DNA from: Opisthorchis felineus
Lineage: Eukaryota; Platyhelminthes; Trematoda; Opisthorchiida; Opisthorchiidae
NCBI GenBank assembly: GCA_004794785.1
Contig: SJOL01006391.1
Span: 548,957-612,956 of the forward strand
Length of the DNA stretch: 64,000 nt
Direction of reading: 5' to 3'
Part shown: in pieces, positions 1 through 14,300 of the stretch
Position numbering within the stretch: position 1 is the stretch's first letter
Layout: each line of letters starts with the position of its first letter
Made by a program: the position numbers and the translations under genes
The notes under the pieces: model-generated
Seen by the model: only the letters and a program-made list of their open reading frames with translations
Databases searched by the model: none
What the model was told of the DNA's origin: nothing

Positions 1-194
1 TTCATAACACCTCTGACAGATGGATTAGCAGTTGATATCTGTTAGTGTTATTAGTGGTTATGATTTCTACCCCGTGCTTCTTTGACGGTATTCATTGCAG
101 GGACCTGAGGTGTACCGTCATAAGTAAGGACAGTTTGCCTCTCTGTGGACACCCACTACCAATAAGTTGACACTTTTGTACGTCACACCAATAC

Positions 195-505
195 TACAGT
201 CATCAATACTATGTTGAACAAAAAGTCAGGATGCTCACTTCCTCCCAGCCAGCTCCGAACCACATTCAAATTCTTGTCAGTCCTGTATTTTCTTTCTGAA
301 TTCGGCCCCGGCGAACTCAACCAACGAAGTGCACAGGGGGAGTATGAGATGCGGTTTTCTGTCTAGGAATGATTGAAAGCCGTTTTAAGCCAGCTCAGTG
401 CGGTTGCAGTAACGTGTGCCCCAAGAAAAGAGACGCAAGGGAAGATGGAGAATCTATTCGTCCAGAACGCAGCTGAGGATAGCGTGGAGCGTGTTTCTGT
501 CCAGG
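195..505 (+). repeat. Left arm of short diverged inverted repeat
   Basis: The arm matches the reverse complement of 722-1055. The best-kept block is 440-505 (gagaatctattcg, cagctgaggatagcgtg) against 722-805. Weaker similarity continues outward (ctcat, ggttgag, attca blocks, tttcttgttcaac). It looks like two head-to-head copies of one old repeat. The small reading frames here are not convincing genes. Confidence 0.6.
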
Positions 506-721
506 AAACACGCCCTACGCCATACAAGAGAGTCATATGGGGAATCCGTTAAGTCTTCCTATTGACATTAAGGTGCTTGTTGGCTTGCCAGCGTAAAGTA
601 CCTTCACTTGTAAGGTACAAGGTCGAATGAACACTTGAAGTCCCTACACTACCCATTGCTTCATGACTTTCATTAATTCTCTGGCTTTCAAAAACTCTTC
701 TGATTCCATCTACATTTGCTA

Positions 722-1055
722 AGGAATCTGAATCGTTTCACGCTATCCTCAGCTGTGTTCTGGGCGAATAGATTCCGCTCATTCCTCCTCCTCTTTTTTC
801 TTTGCAGCGATAAACGCCGTGCGCCGTAGTGATGTAGTTCACGACTGATTTCGATATTCCCACTCATTCTCCGTAGGCACATACCCCTACGGCGGAAAGT
901 GGTATCTCATAAAGACTCCTATGGAACCCGCTAGTTGAGCACCCCGAAGTCGCATTCAAAAAGGAAAGCAGTATTGCCAACCATTTTAATGCGATTCGCA
1001 ATGAGTCACGACCACCTGAATGCTTCGATTTCTTGTTCAACTTGTTATCGTTTTG
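722..1055 (-). repeat. Right arm of short diverged inverted repeat
   Basis: Reverse-complement partner of 195-505, about 215 bp away from it. Both arms can be translated into similar short peptides around ENLFVQNAAEDSV / RNLFAQNTAEDSV, which hints at a coding ancestor. No known family was recognised. Confidence 0.6.
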
Positions 1056-4000
1056 TGTACCTTGGGAGAAGGCACCCATGTATTAAAACGGCAACCGTCA
1101 GATGAGGCCCCGTTATAGTGGTCTCCTCTGGACGTCCTTACTTGGGAAATAAGCCAGTTCGCTTGTTTTACGTGACACCTACATACCTGCCAGGATATTT
1201 TTAAAGGAAGGAAGTCAAGTGTGTCTGGGTTTCAGAGTATTCTTTCAGGCCTTTTGCGAAGTTTCTATGATAGTTTTTGTCGCAGGTGATGTTCTTCACT
1301 TCTTCAGAGACCCTGTTTTCCATTTATTCGCCGAAACCGAAGCAGAGAAGTGACAATTTTATTCCCATTGTCGAAGTTGAAAAACAATGCGCTATTACTA
1401 TTTGTGTCACTTTACCCACATCACCCACACCCACCTCATAGTAGTTCATCCAGAACTAACCGTGATTTACCCGTTCATTCGTGGTGCCATCAAGAACCCT
1501 TGGGAGAAAATCCGGCGTAATCTTTGCTGACCTCATCATCCAGTGACAAAAATGGAGCCTCCCAGTTCATTGTCTTTACTAAATTCACCATTTTCAAAGT
1601 CCCAGAGAGCAATCATACTGACCTCCAATAGTTAGACAGCGTGTCGTTTAAATTCTATTCTGAACGGAGTAGAACACATTGCGTTCTCCGGGTGAACACA
1701 AAGTGTGGGTGCCACCGCTTTTTCCCAACTGTACTGGATCCGAAGGCTCGAGAACTAACCTGCGCATTTACTGTCACACAATCTAACGTTAAGGTGTACA
1801 AAAGCCGCCAAAATCCATGGAAAATAAGTTTCATCAGCTCTTAATGACTGAGTATTCATCTGGAAGATATGCAACATGTTTGAGTGTAGAGTTGTACGGA
1901 TGTTGTAAAAGGTGATGCTTGACGTGTGGTTCCAAATTGGTTTCAACGTATAAAGAGGAGAAACCGAACTAAGCAACGCGAAATTTCCCTCTAATTTGTT
2001 GTACAATTTAAATTTTTGCAAACAGCTATAAAACCAATGATGCACAAAATATCGCTTGGCTCTTTCAACTGGTTCGTTATGTTCTTTAAATTTAAACAAC
2101 CATCGAGAAGTTCTGCATAGATAACCAGCATCTCACACGCCTACCTGTGTCCAAAGCAGGTTTCCGGAAGTATTACCCTTGGACGGGTATTATGACACTG
2201 TTTTGCAGTAAGGTCTGGCCTTTGGTTGCTTGTCATTAAGTTTGCATAATGTGAATAACGTTCAGAGTAAAGACCACTCACCGAAACGTCGATAAACAAT
2301 ATGTTGATGAAGCGCCTTGAGATCTTCAAGAAAAGCAATTGTGGTACTCGATTTTGCCCCCTTGTCGATATTTGGACATGCTGTGTCTCTGTACTCTTGA
2401 TCTATTAGGTTAAATTCTTGCGTTCATAGCTTTAAAACTTTTTATATTCATATCAGGCGAACGAATTAAATAAAATGTTCAATTTTTACAGCAATGTGGT
2501 GCACAATTTCCCCGAGCAACCAGCTGTGATTGTTGAAAGAGCACTAGCCAGTTGATAAGTGGCACTCATCAGTTCAGCCAGGAAGATTTGTTTAGTCATT
2601 CGAGTAAATACCGAGCAATACACATTGTACTAATTCTAATTTGGCAAATGTTATACCTGATTCCAGTCATTTGTCTCATTTGTTTGCGAATCGCCTTCAT
2701 CTGGGAAAAGTACACGTGATACGCACTGCCCCATAAAAGTGCATAAAGAAATGAAGATGACTACAAAAACAGTTGCATAAACAAGATGCTTGCCACAGTC
2801 CACTTGTCCTTAGAATGACCCGAGTTATGAGGACATTCGCTAGGTGGTAAGTTTGCCCTTTTAGTCAGTCAGTTCGTTTCCGTGATATCAGTCATGTTCG
2901 CTTTTAACGGTTTCATACAGGTACCGTTGCTCTGACAGTACCTGTGCTCAGTTCATCGAGTGAGATAATTTGAGGTGACCTACATCAGTCGCTCGATTTT
3001 AATAGAGCTAAGCCTCTCGAACAAAGCGTATCTCCCGGGACAGCATAAATTGATCTTTGTGGGAGAGTTGGGCGCTCTTGGAGCGTTAATCTTTTAACCA
3101 CTGTACTAGGCGTTAGTGCACCTTCCATATAACCATGCAAGCTAGTGGAACCAGAAATACAGTTGAACGGTAAACCTGAGAGGGGTTAACACACGGAACC
3201 TAGGTGAATAATGGATAAAGACCTATGGAAAGAGACACTCATATGCCCCTCCAGATTCATCAGCTTGATACTCTTTATCTTTCCTCAAGTTCTGCAAGAA
3301 CATACTTTACCCTGCCCCCCGAGGCTGACAGATCCGATGCTCGAGAGTGAGGTCGCGATAACTAGGCGATAGTTATTTCAAAGTTGCGGTAATCGGAGGG
3401 CTGAAACATCCGTTTGAAAGAAGTGTGTTTTAATATCAGCAACAGGGATGGTAAAATCAAAGAGAAATAATGGATGCAATTAAATTGCTTCTTGATTTTG
3501 TGCACCGAAATGAGATAGAGTACAGTAACCTTGTCCCACACAAAGGTGGTGATGTTTTGAAACAATGAAAATCAAAGGTTAGTGTATGAGGAAGGGTTCA
3601 CTGTAGGCCCGGGTATTCCTAATGTTTTCCAACCCCCCTACACCAGTATTCAGCCAATGTGTTCATTTTCCTGCTCTGGAAACAACAACAAGGAGATGCG
3701 CGTGCGTACGAAGCACCTCAAGCACTGAGCAACAATACTTAAAATTATTCCGTTGAATCGAAAGACGATATTCCAATCATACATCCTGGTTGGGCCCGGG
3801 GTTTGAGAAGGAAGGAGTATAGGGTCAAAATGCAATGAGTTTTGGTTACACATTGAAATGACCCTGCTACACGAATAACATTGTGCTATATACCTGATCC
3901 ACAATCAGGTATGAGTAACATTTCTTGAACGATAACGCTAGATAACGGCTCCACATAATTTGCTGGAAAGGGTCGTTTCTTTGGAAAAACCTTCAGAAGC

Positions 4001-5279
4001 AGCCACGTATACTTATCGAATGGCATCAATAAGGCACGCATTAGGCAGCAAACCAACTCCAGCGAGAAAAATATCACAACATAACTTTTACCGGAGTCTC
4101 TGCAGACTGTCAGCATCCATTGTTTTACCTCCCCAGTGTGACTTTGAACATATTTGCACAGCTCAATAAGACTTTCAAAGTCCGCCGACTTACCTTGTTG
4201 GACAGTGGCTTTCGTGCGAAGGTATTTCGGTCTCCGACGATGGAAAATCTTTTGGGACAGACAACTTCAGCCCTTGTTTGGGAGATAACTCTTGTTGGGA
4301 GAGATTGTTGTTGGAAGGGCTCGTTGCACTTAAAAGTATAGTCGCAATAAATGTGCAGTTATGTGTTCAAATTGTTACTCGAGATTCTCAGTGTAGAGGT
4401 GACCTACCTGACAGAATCTGAACCACTGTTTGGATTTTAAGTACTGGAGGTGTTCAGTATGCAGAATTACTACAAACCCAACCTTATCAAGGAGGGCATA
4501 GTTACTTGTCCTTGTGTATCTATTTGTATTCGTTTGCTATGTACTAGTACCTACCGCACACATAATGATGTCCGTAATCACTCTAGCTGAATCTGCGACA
4601 ACCAATTATGCGAAGACCCTCGTTGTTCCAGATGAGGGCCACGGTGGAAGTTGCAGACTACATGTTTCAATTAAGGAGGTGCCGCGAACATGCTTGGCAT
4701 TCCACACTTATTATCTGTTGTGTAACAATTAGCTTTCAAACGGAATAAGATAGAGAATGGTGTGAAACACAAGGAAACACAACTAACATCGCGAAATTAA
4801 ATAGCTGAGTTGGGACCACTCGGCTGTAACAGTAAACCAGGGACTGGGTCTTTCGCTCGAAAAGGAACTTCCCCCAAGAGGTGACCTTCTTGACCAGGTC
4901 CCACGCGTGAGTCTTATTGAGGGGACTAGTGTTTGTGTCTCTGAATAACACAGACATATTGATTAAACGCGTTAGTTTTGCGCTGGACGCTTCTGACCAC
5001 TGCTGACTAAATCATTCTCTACTGGCCTACTGAAATTCGAACTACCGGGCTACTAGGCAGTGAGGTTCTCGAGTGCTAAGGCGAAGGTGCAGTTCACCCT
5101 GTAAAATCAGCGTATTCAGTAGAATGGTTTCCTCCGCGGACTTGTCACATTTCTACAACCCAGTCTTTCAGCGTGGTGTGAGCCTCTGGCTGGCTTTGAA
5201 CTTCTTTGTCGGCTTATTTTGCAATACTGAAACAATCTATATCAGACCTGACAGATTTTATCTTCCGTTGTTGAAGCAG
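1056..5279. other. No recognisable gene
   Basis: Both strands carry only short open frames (under about 115 codons) with no domain I recognise. No tRNA, tandem array or clear element ends were seen. Confidence 0.5.
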
Positions 5280-5328
5280 CTCTGACGGAAGTAGAAAGCG
5301 GCACTCGAAATTGGCTGATGCCCGGATG
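5280..5328 (+). CDS. Candidate exon of an unrecognised gene
   Basis: A pyrimidine-rich acceptor (cttccgttgttgaagcag) precedes this 49-bp stretch, and a strong donor (ATG/gtaagc) ends it. Read as one base plus sixteen codons it gives SDGSRKRHSKLADARM and ends in phase 0. That fits the phase-0 start of the next candidate exon at 5471. Support rests on splice signals and phase alone; the protein family is unknown. It could be chance or a decayed element. Confidence 0.3.
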
Positions 5329-5470
5329 GTAAGCAGTCAGAGGGTCAGACAGAGGCGGAAATCGATCGGCCCTCGGGTTATACGCCGACTCTGCCTTGGT
5401 AACACAAACCGTTGTGATAGGTGGAGAACTTATCAGAGGGTGTGTTAATATATCCAATTCCTCTTCACAG

Positions 5471-5593
5471 AGCATCGGTCGAGACAGCCTCAATCATGAG
5501 TTCATCAGCTTGACAGATCTATTGGAACTTTTGGATATTCATGTACAGCGCATAAGTGAGGAGGCTCCCATTGGAGCAACCAATACTGCACAG
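5471..5593 (+). CDS. Candidate 123-bp exon of an unrecognised gene
   Basis: The acceptor (aattcctcttcacag) and donor (CAG/gtaatg) bracket exactly 41 codons, phase 0 at both ends. The peptide begins SIGRDSLNHEFISLTDLLEL and continues LDIHVQRISEEAPIGATNTAQ, a soluble helical-looking sequence. It follows the candidate exon 5280-5328 across a 142-bp gap. A shifted open frame continues to 5814 (PPEVKRELWPLFASLLLLKLYA...), so a decayed mobile-element reading cannot be excluded. No homologue is recognised. Confidence 0.35.
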
Positions 5594-5814
5594 GTAATGT
5601 GGTCCCACCTGAAGTCAAACGAGAATTGTGGCCTTTATTCGCGTCACTACTGTTGCTGAAATTGTATGCAACTACCCTCATTAGACCCGGTACAACTCTA
5701 ATCAATAAGTATTTAGCCATTGGAAAGGTTTCTGATTGCTTATTGTTAACCAGCACAACTCTTGTGTATGATGAGGCCTTGAAATGTCGACCGATTGCCT
5801 ATACATCTCAGTGA

Positions 5815-8800
5815 AGATTGAATTCCAGCCGGACAACTGAAGCTACATATTAGTATGCTCAGCGACAATCGCGCTGTACACTGGATGCCTTCGCACATTT
5901 TTTAGTGGGCTTCTCCGTCAGAAGCACCAAAAACACGTTTGCTGTCCCCTTGATAGTGCCAATCGAGGTCTCTAGCTACAGCTTCTTGCCGATGGAAGCA
6001 ACGATGAGTATTCCAGTTCGTCCATGTCTAGATAAAATAAGGTCCTGATTACTATCAGCCCAAACAAACGTTTGACAAGGCGCCATTCTTCCTACGTTCT
6101 TTCTTGCCCTGTACGTCCACGACCTACCCGTTCCTAATTCCTTCTACCAGCGTAACTATAATGCCGATGCTATGATTGGCTATGACTAACGCACCTCAGA
6201 AGTTCAAATGGAATTACGAGAACGTTAAACAAAAAGCTCCTGTTTTCTGAAAGTTTTAAAATACTGAGATATTTTTCTCCCTTACCTCAGGTAGACATAA
6301 CCAGAATCTCTTTGACAGATTAACACCGCTCATGGTTACTGACACCTGTCTTCTAAGGGCCTTAGCTGGCCACCCCAATTTCAAACCGTTTTTACCACTG
6401 TATTAAAACCTCTTACGCTCTCAGGCTGGGAAAGTTACCTGCTCCCATAAATCTTACTAGCAAAATTTCTATTGCCTGTTGTTTTTCTATCACATTACTT
6501 GAACTTTTTAGAGAAGGATTACGGCCTCATAGGTAAGACACCGAAAAACGTCTCTAAGTGTGACTAAACATCGAGGACTGTCTTGGGCAGCTTCGTTGTG
6601 AGCAAGCACGTTGACGGCTGTGGTAACTTTACCCAGGATGTATTACCGGATGGTCAACAGCCTCTTCACACAATTTCGTCTCAGGCCACATCGACTTCCT
6701 GCACGTTGTACAAGTACTAACTTTTACCGACTCACCATGTATCGGAATCCTATTGTCCCCTACATGGCTTGGTATCTTTTTAATCCTGAACCATTGCGCG
6801 GCGTGCTCTTATAAGGTTTTTTCCCTTTAACTTACTTCTTTCGGATTGTATTCCCACTCCTAGATGTCCCTCGAGGGTTTGTATGCTCTAAATCCACCTC
6901 TCTGGGTGAATAATGCTTGATTTGAGAGTCCTTAACCCGAGTCAGCCTGGGCACCTTTGGAAATCAACATTCCGCCGTCGGTCTGGAAAAATACGGTTGG
7001 CTATGGGACGCTGCACTTCAAAAGAACTTTCTTCGTAGAAGGTGAGGGTTAGTGCAATTTCCTTACATATGCAAAGAGACTGTGGGGTCCATCGAAACAT
7101 CTGCATTAATCACGATCAGCAATTGTACACCATGGACCTAGGGCCCTGTAGCACCAGCCATATTTGACGTGCTCCCATAGGCATTCCAAAATGCTATGAC
7201 TCCAAATTAGTTTTAGGTGTCGCTGTATCTCTTCACGTTTCCGATATTTCAGATAATCGGGATACTGATTGGTTGGCCCAATCGACGCAGCGTCGTGGGA
7301 GTCAGTTAAGATTAATACAAGACAAAAGGATCGACTTCGACCCCAAACGCATTCATCCATCTCTCTTTTCTAGCAGCAGTGGTTCGGCATTGCTCAGCAT
7401 TGAGGTTACTCTGCTGAGTCATAGCTGTCCACTAGACGGGGCAGTCGTACCTCTGAAAGTTAACCGTCCCGATACATTTGCTGAATATCACTGTCAAGGT
7501 ATCATTGAACGGTGCGATAACCATTCTCTATAGTAAACCTATGCTCTCCAAAATGTTAGTAACCCTGTTTACGCGCCCACGGTGGCGAAAAACCGGAAGC
7601 AGTAGCTTGCGAACACGCAACACGGCTACAGGTTAGGTAAACCAGAATTCCAAAGAGGAAAATACCCATGTTGTCGTAGGTGACTGATGTGGACTGACAG
7701 TTTCAGAACGAAAACACTGGTGACCAATGTTCTCCTGTTGCACCCGTGGGCTTAAGTGTACACCAAAAAGATGCACACAGGCCACTTAGCACAGGCATGC
7801 ACATTAACAGTATTTCACGTAGGCTGCTCACCATTGAAATTAACACTTAAGTAGTTTGCTCATTCCTACGGGGATTTGCAAGCATACCTGATCGTCTACT
7901 TTTCTGACTACTTCAATGGAGATCTGCGACACTGTCTGGCCAGTCACCCTGTACTTTTATCGGCTTTGAATAGTATCACAGTTTGTCTATCATGTGATTC
8001 TGACGATCGTCCAAACTCTTGCTGCTGTACGCTTTTTGCTCGTGTTCTATCATCTCACTTCGCCATTTAGGGTCAAATCCCAGCAACCTAACCGACAATG
8101 TGTGAATCAAAATGTATCCATGTGATTTATGAGCAGGAAAGCCATATAAATCCATCCTGTGTTGAAGTCCTCGAAATGTTGCTGAGATAAGTCGATGGAG
8201 ACTGGGGGTACTAGCCAAATATGCGTGTTAGAGTGAACGAATGTTCTACCGATTGGTCTTGTACTTTGGACCTCTGAGTAGAATACTCAAGCTCCATAGA
8301 TGATCCAGCACCGGATGCTGTCAAGGTATTTAGTTAACCGAGGTCGCTCGGAAGTTCATTCCATAAGGTTTGGAAGCTCGACAACGCAAGTGTTCCGTAA
8401 CCGTCGGGTGTTTCGCTTCGAAATGATCCTAACTGAAAAAGTTCGTCCAAGCAGCAAGAGGCAGAATCGCATAAAAACGAAGACTGGAAAGGTTGACTGA
8501 AGCATCCGCTGAATGAAATTTGCCACGTTGAACCCCTGCGATTTAAAAGTAGGAATTGCCTGGTTATACAGGGTCGCAAATAACCTTCCATGAAGTAATA
8601 AACTGGTTTACTGTTAGCCACAATGGAGCGCTCGTGGTAAATGTTTGCTAAAGATATATCTTTCAGAAACCCGGTTATTTCAGTTAGCATTTATAGCTCA
8701 GTTAAATTATACGGCCATATAGACGCCTCGACACAATTATAGAACTCTCTGCGTATTTCCGTACTTCCAGTGTGAATGAATTCTCTGAAAATACATCTGG

Positions 8801-10299
8801 TCAGCAAATGATGCACACCACTGGGAAGAAAGTTTAGAAGTTTAGTGCAGAAATATATCTTGAAGGAATTGATGAGAAATCGGCAGAAAGTGGAGAATGG
8901 ACGTAAAGGATGTGCAAAACACCCAAGGTACTGTCCCATTTGGAAGGTTTTCAATGGTGAATTCCAAGCGCTTCTTCTAGGAACCTTCATAACTCACCAT
9001 ACAATGCTTTGATGAGTGCCGATAACATTCCGGCCGATGTCTTGTGATACCATCTTGACAGCGACTATCTCTTACGTTTTTTCAGCCTTGAACTCTCACT
9101 GCAATTATGGAGTCCAAAGGTCTCAAAATCAGGCGGAGATATTGACTGCAATTTGCTCAGTCCAGTGAATGCATGTGACAAAACAGGAGCGATGTCTTCA
9201 TGGGTTGAGAAGTTGAGACCTCACTATCTCTCTGGTTAGAATGGCAAAAGACATTTGCTGCGGCATGCTTGCATATAGAATAAGCCTGTCAACCACTGGA
9301 ATGTCGCCTTACTCAAAGGCATCGTAATATGGGCGCGGCAACAACATTCGAGCAACTCGAGTAAAAACTCCAGATTGAACTCGGTCAACTAATAAAAAGA
9401 TCGAAAGGGTAATACCACGTTAATGTGACAGTGTGGTTTAAACATTGAGTTAGGAACGGCTGCAGCCTTCTGATCAACACTTATTATTAGCTGGCTGACC
9501 TGAGTTGGCATCACGTGGTACATCACCTGTGCACCATCTACATCAACTGAACCTTCGCTTTCTGAAACTCTTAAGCTGATATCACTCGATGCTCCATGAT
9601 TGGTGTCTGTCGTGATCAGTAACTCCAAGAGATGGAGTTGAAAGTTGTCCTTTCTAAGTGTTTAGGAGATTGGATACTCGTAAGAGAAAATGCAGCCAGC
9701 GGCACAAAATAGATATAGACACGGAACTAAGAACACATTGACCGAATTGTATTACTATTACGGCTACATACTGCTCCAGCGTCGAACATGACATGAAATG
9801 TGCGACGAGCTACTAGCTAAGGTAGAACAACAGAAAAAAACTAGGTTTCAGTGGATTATGATGGAACAACACATGAACGTCAACGCCCTCATCGTCAGCA
9901 TAACACCAGTGTCCAAAACTGATGCTTCGGGCCAACGACAATATTCCGAAGTTTATTGCCTGCATGCACCGGTGGTTAGGTAGAGACAAAAGACAATTCA
10001 CACAACCACTGGATTACAATCTGGTTCATCTACACACCATAAAACAGATGAGTGCACCTCCATCCAGTGAAGAGCTTGCACCCGTGCTGGCGAAGTACAG
10101 TTGGTGAACGTACAAGACTTTCCTCTGTCAATCAGCCCTAATAGCGAGATTGTCAGGGAAATCCGGGGTGGTTCCCGTGAGCAATGGCAATGTGGTCAAA
10201 AGTGCACTATCTTCTATCATTGTTAGTGAATGACCGCATGCTTCTATTCAAAAATAAAAGTGCCACAAGACACAGCATACTAGATCCCAGAAAATTGAT
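5815..10299. other. No recognisable gene
   Basis: Only short frames were found. The minus-strand frame at 9389-9628 has a coding-like, acidic stretch (SDISLRVSESEGSVDVDGAQ) without family or clear gene context. Nothing else stands out. Confidence 0.45.
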
Positions 10300-11321
10300 C
10301 GAGACAAAAAGAGATGCTTTTTAGTCAAGACTTCCCGTTCGGTACTAAGGCACGCAAGCTCACAGTCGAAAACGTTGGGCTGAAATTTAAGGGAAATATG
10401 GTTTGCAAGCATGCAGATCAACCCGGATTGTAGGACACATCTCCACAAGCCTACACAATAATGGGCCACAACACGATCACCGTGAAATATATACGCTACG
10501 GTGTGGATGCACAAAATCTCGTGCCATAGTTCACTGAAAAGTCGACGGTATTGACTGAAATGTAGTCGAATGGGAAAAGCGCTATACATACAGATCTGGA
10601 TTCATGCACTGATTCGCAAGTTTAAAGTCATGCGAATGACAGATTCTCCTGCACTCTAACTGAGCCTTTCGTCCACAATTTTCAATTGAATCCCTTGCTA
10701 ACACCAAGTTAAACTTGTCATGTAGGAAATGCGCTGGATGGAAACTCGGAGACTATATCTAGCTGATGAGTCTCAAGGTGGGTGGAACCGATAGGGAGCT
10801 TTCGAACTGTTTTCAGCAGCCTTATAAATAGAAATGAATCATAGATATCTGTTTGGAAGTTTGGAATGGATGATAATGGTCGATAGACTTGTGATCACGC
10901 CTTACTCTCTAGAGATTCTACGAGCTAACGTAACATTTCTATACACGTTCAATCCGACCGCAGTGAATTATCGACCATGACAGATTTCTTTCACATCCGA
11001 ACATTTGAGCATCACTTCCATATGTGTAAACTGTATGGTTCGATAAATGACGGGATTTGGCGTTAAGAAAATCTGGCTGGACTGAAGAAGGTTTTTGTGA
11101 AACCGGAACGTGTTTGACCTTTTTGTGTCCATACGTTATTTGGATTTTGTGTGGTTACAGATGACGTACTAAGATGCCGTATCCGTTGACTTGTACCGAG
11201 CTCCTTATCGCTTATGTTCATGCAAGTAAACAAACCAGAGACATAACAACTAGTACCACCTATAACTTTTGCCTACTGAAGACCGCCTCCAGTTTCATCG
11301 TATGGTCAGTCATGTGTAGAA
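10300..11321 (+). repeat. Left arm of large inverted repeat
   Basis: The arm is the reverse complement of about 14995-15985. Bases 10381-11021 match 15907-15267 without a mismatch or gap by eye (641 bp). Outside this core the similarity falls at once to roughly 70-80 % with indels, inward to about 11321 and outward to about 10300. The 113-codon frame in it (10248-10589) has a twin in the other arm simply because the DNA is duplicated. No transposase or terminal duplication was seen. Confidence 0.9.
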
Positions 11322-14300
11322 ACCGACGGGTAGCTTATATGCACTCGAAATTGTCTTTCAAAATTTGCTTACTGGTTTACATGAGAGTGCGCATCGACAA
11401 ACACGATGAGCTGCTTCCCTGCAAACCTCTGCAGTAAACTCACATGGTGTTAAGATGCTATTCCTCACCTCTGAATCTTGAGTACTTCTACTTTACCATA
11501 TGTTTGTAGTTATTGACTTTTCAATCTGTGCTCATTCGTTTTTTCATCCTCACTGGTGGTCTATAGGGGACATTTGATTTGTGACAGAATTCTTGGTCCA
11601 AGTCAATATTGTGGTTTTCAGTTTTTGGTAGGTATGCCAGCCGATGGCCTAGAGTGGATAGACGAGGCTGTAATCAAATGTCACATTAATGAAAATTGAA
11701 ATTTATTCTCTAATTGCCCACACAATTTTACGATCGCCAGATTGATGCGTGAACATGAAATGAATAGTGATTCCATAGAAATCGGTGAGTCCAACATGTC
11801 CGCAGCCTGCTTACATATGTCCATGACCAACCGACGCTCTTTGATTTGGAGGAGAATTTACAGATCACACTTCGCTTTTACTGATATTGAGTTGTGTTCA
11901 CAGCAAGTGTGAATTATGTCCGTACAAATCATACAGAGTATTCTGTAGAAAGTTGACTGGCTGCAATAGAAAATTCTACTTTGAATACATCTCACGTTCA
12001 CCATTATTATTTGTTTGCTTCAATGAACGTGAATAAATCCAGACAGGTGACTGTCAAGGGTATATTTTTAGAGAAGTCGTCTTAACCTTACTTTTTGTAA
12101 CTTCCTGCCTCGTTTTATTCCACTGTAGTTGTATCGTCTGTGACGTCAGATACTATGTATTAATTTTGTAGTATGGCAGGTGTATTCAGCTAGTTAATGC
12201 CCATAACTCTAAAGGACAGTTCAGATCTGTGCATTGTGTTTCAGTCCTGCATAAGTGTCTCAGATTAAAGTTACAATGGTCATAAAAGATATCCACATCA
12301 CTTCCATGTAGGCAAGTAGTATTAGCTTGGTCAAACCCAGATGAAGAGATTTATTGATTGTCCCTACCACGGAAACGTCACGAAATATAATTAGCTACTA
12401 ATAAATTTATGGGAATATGTCCGTCACTCATGCGAGGCAGGAGAATTAGCTTCGTAACAGTATGTGGTCTTGACTATTTCGCAGGGATTCTTGCAGTTGA
12501 CGGAAAACTTGGGTGTACTAAGACCGAACTAGACATGGACCGTAAATAGTGCACAACCATACAAATGTGCCTGATGCGCTTGATTAATGCTTCATCTGAG
12601 ACCTCAAGGAAAAAACTGCAGAGAGGCAGTGGTTCCCAACCTGCGAACATAAAACAATTCTCCGAGAGAGAGGGGTCGTGGAGCATTTGTTGCTGTCTTC
12701 GTGGTTAGCCTGTGTGGAAAAGCCGTATCGAATATCCACAGAGATAATACTTATGGGATGATTCGCTTCTCAGTGCAGGATGTCAACGTGGTTGCAGCGG
12801 TATAGTAGCAACATGAGTTACATCAGTCTGTTGAACAAAATACCGCAGTGCGGTTGTCTCGCGGATAAATAACCCATTTTACATATGGTAGATCCCATGG
12901 AGAAAACAATTTTCACAGGCGTAACTATTCCCATCAATGAAGAGACGTTCCATAACCCAATAAAATGTGGTAGGGGAAACATTTACACTCCGTTTGAAGC
13001 GTTGTCATATTACTATCCAAGGTGCACACATCTTTTGACAGCTTTGCACGCGACGCTCTAACCACCTCGCAGAACACGTGTTCCTGGCGGGAATAGACGA
13101 TTCATCCGTGCAAGTACTGACCCCAGGAATAGAACTAATTGGGTGAGCTCACTATAGCTGTTTTGCTGCTGGCTATGGAGTCAGTCAGGTTCACATGAGA
13201 AGCAAAAGTCTACCCAGTTTGACTGTTTACAATCATAAGGCGGCTCGTTCAGCTTTTAGCATGGTGGTTGAATGAACGTCTTGTTTGAGTGTGATGTTGC
13301 TCTTTTGATTAGGAGCCTAGAGAGTGATTTCATCGCTTGGAATCTATACGTAGACGTATGTACCTGTCAGTGCACTGCTTGGCTGGGTCTATGAACTGAT
13401 TGTAACCGTTGGAATGACTGGCGAAAAGTAAATTCCTCATCCGATGCGTGTGATGTATACGTATTCAGCTGTCGTATCTGTGCCGAGGTCGACCACATAA
13501 TTCTGCTTCATACGACAAAAAAGTAAATTCCTCATCCAGTGCCAGTGGTGCGTGTTTTGTGTGGGAGTTGTTGGCCTAGCAACTGCAGCGCGACTATGTA
13601 CACTGCTTTGGTATACTGCTTTATTCGGTGAAAAGCTTATATTCTTCCATGCTCCGATAAGCGCTCGTAGGCTACTCAGTCAGTGACGCTAACGAATCAG
13701 TCAATGCATACACAGCAGATGCGACTGAGACTTGAGAATGAATTGCTCGTTTCTGTTTTTCAACCAAATGTTCAGTGAAGAAGCTGCCTTATTATTCGTT
13801 TTGGGCCAATGTTCAAGATATTGAAAAATATTTTCCTTCATCAGTAATACTTTATATAGGATGGGTGTCAGCCGATAGCTCAATGGATGTGCGGAACCCG
13901 ATTTACCGAGGTATAAAGTTTTCCATCTCATTCACTGTCAACGTATGAACATTTGTCATATATTGTTATAAACTATATTTATTTCTATACTTGACTAGTA
14001 GAAGATCCTTCCTGAAAGATGATACAAGGGAAGTTTTCTGAAGCTCACCTAAAGTACGACGCAGCCCACCAGGCAATGAAACAAGTGTCTCTGATATGTA
14101 TTGCTCACTTCAGGGAAACTACCGTGTATTGAATAAGGATTAGACAGTACTTGCTTATCTAAAACGCACGGTGCAGATGATAATCCAGATTGTTTAAATC
14201 TACACCGCTAATTAGCCGGTTGCCTACAGAATACAACCAATGCATGCAACCAATAATGACGTCAAGTTGTGCAGTTTGACGCAAACGGCATATATGTTAT

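Noticed and set aside
13860..13935. tRNA gene at tagctcaatgg
   Set aside because: A box-A-like string occurs, but no box B (ggttcgantcc) and no cloverleaf follow.
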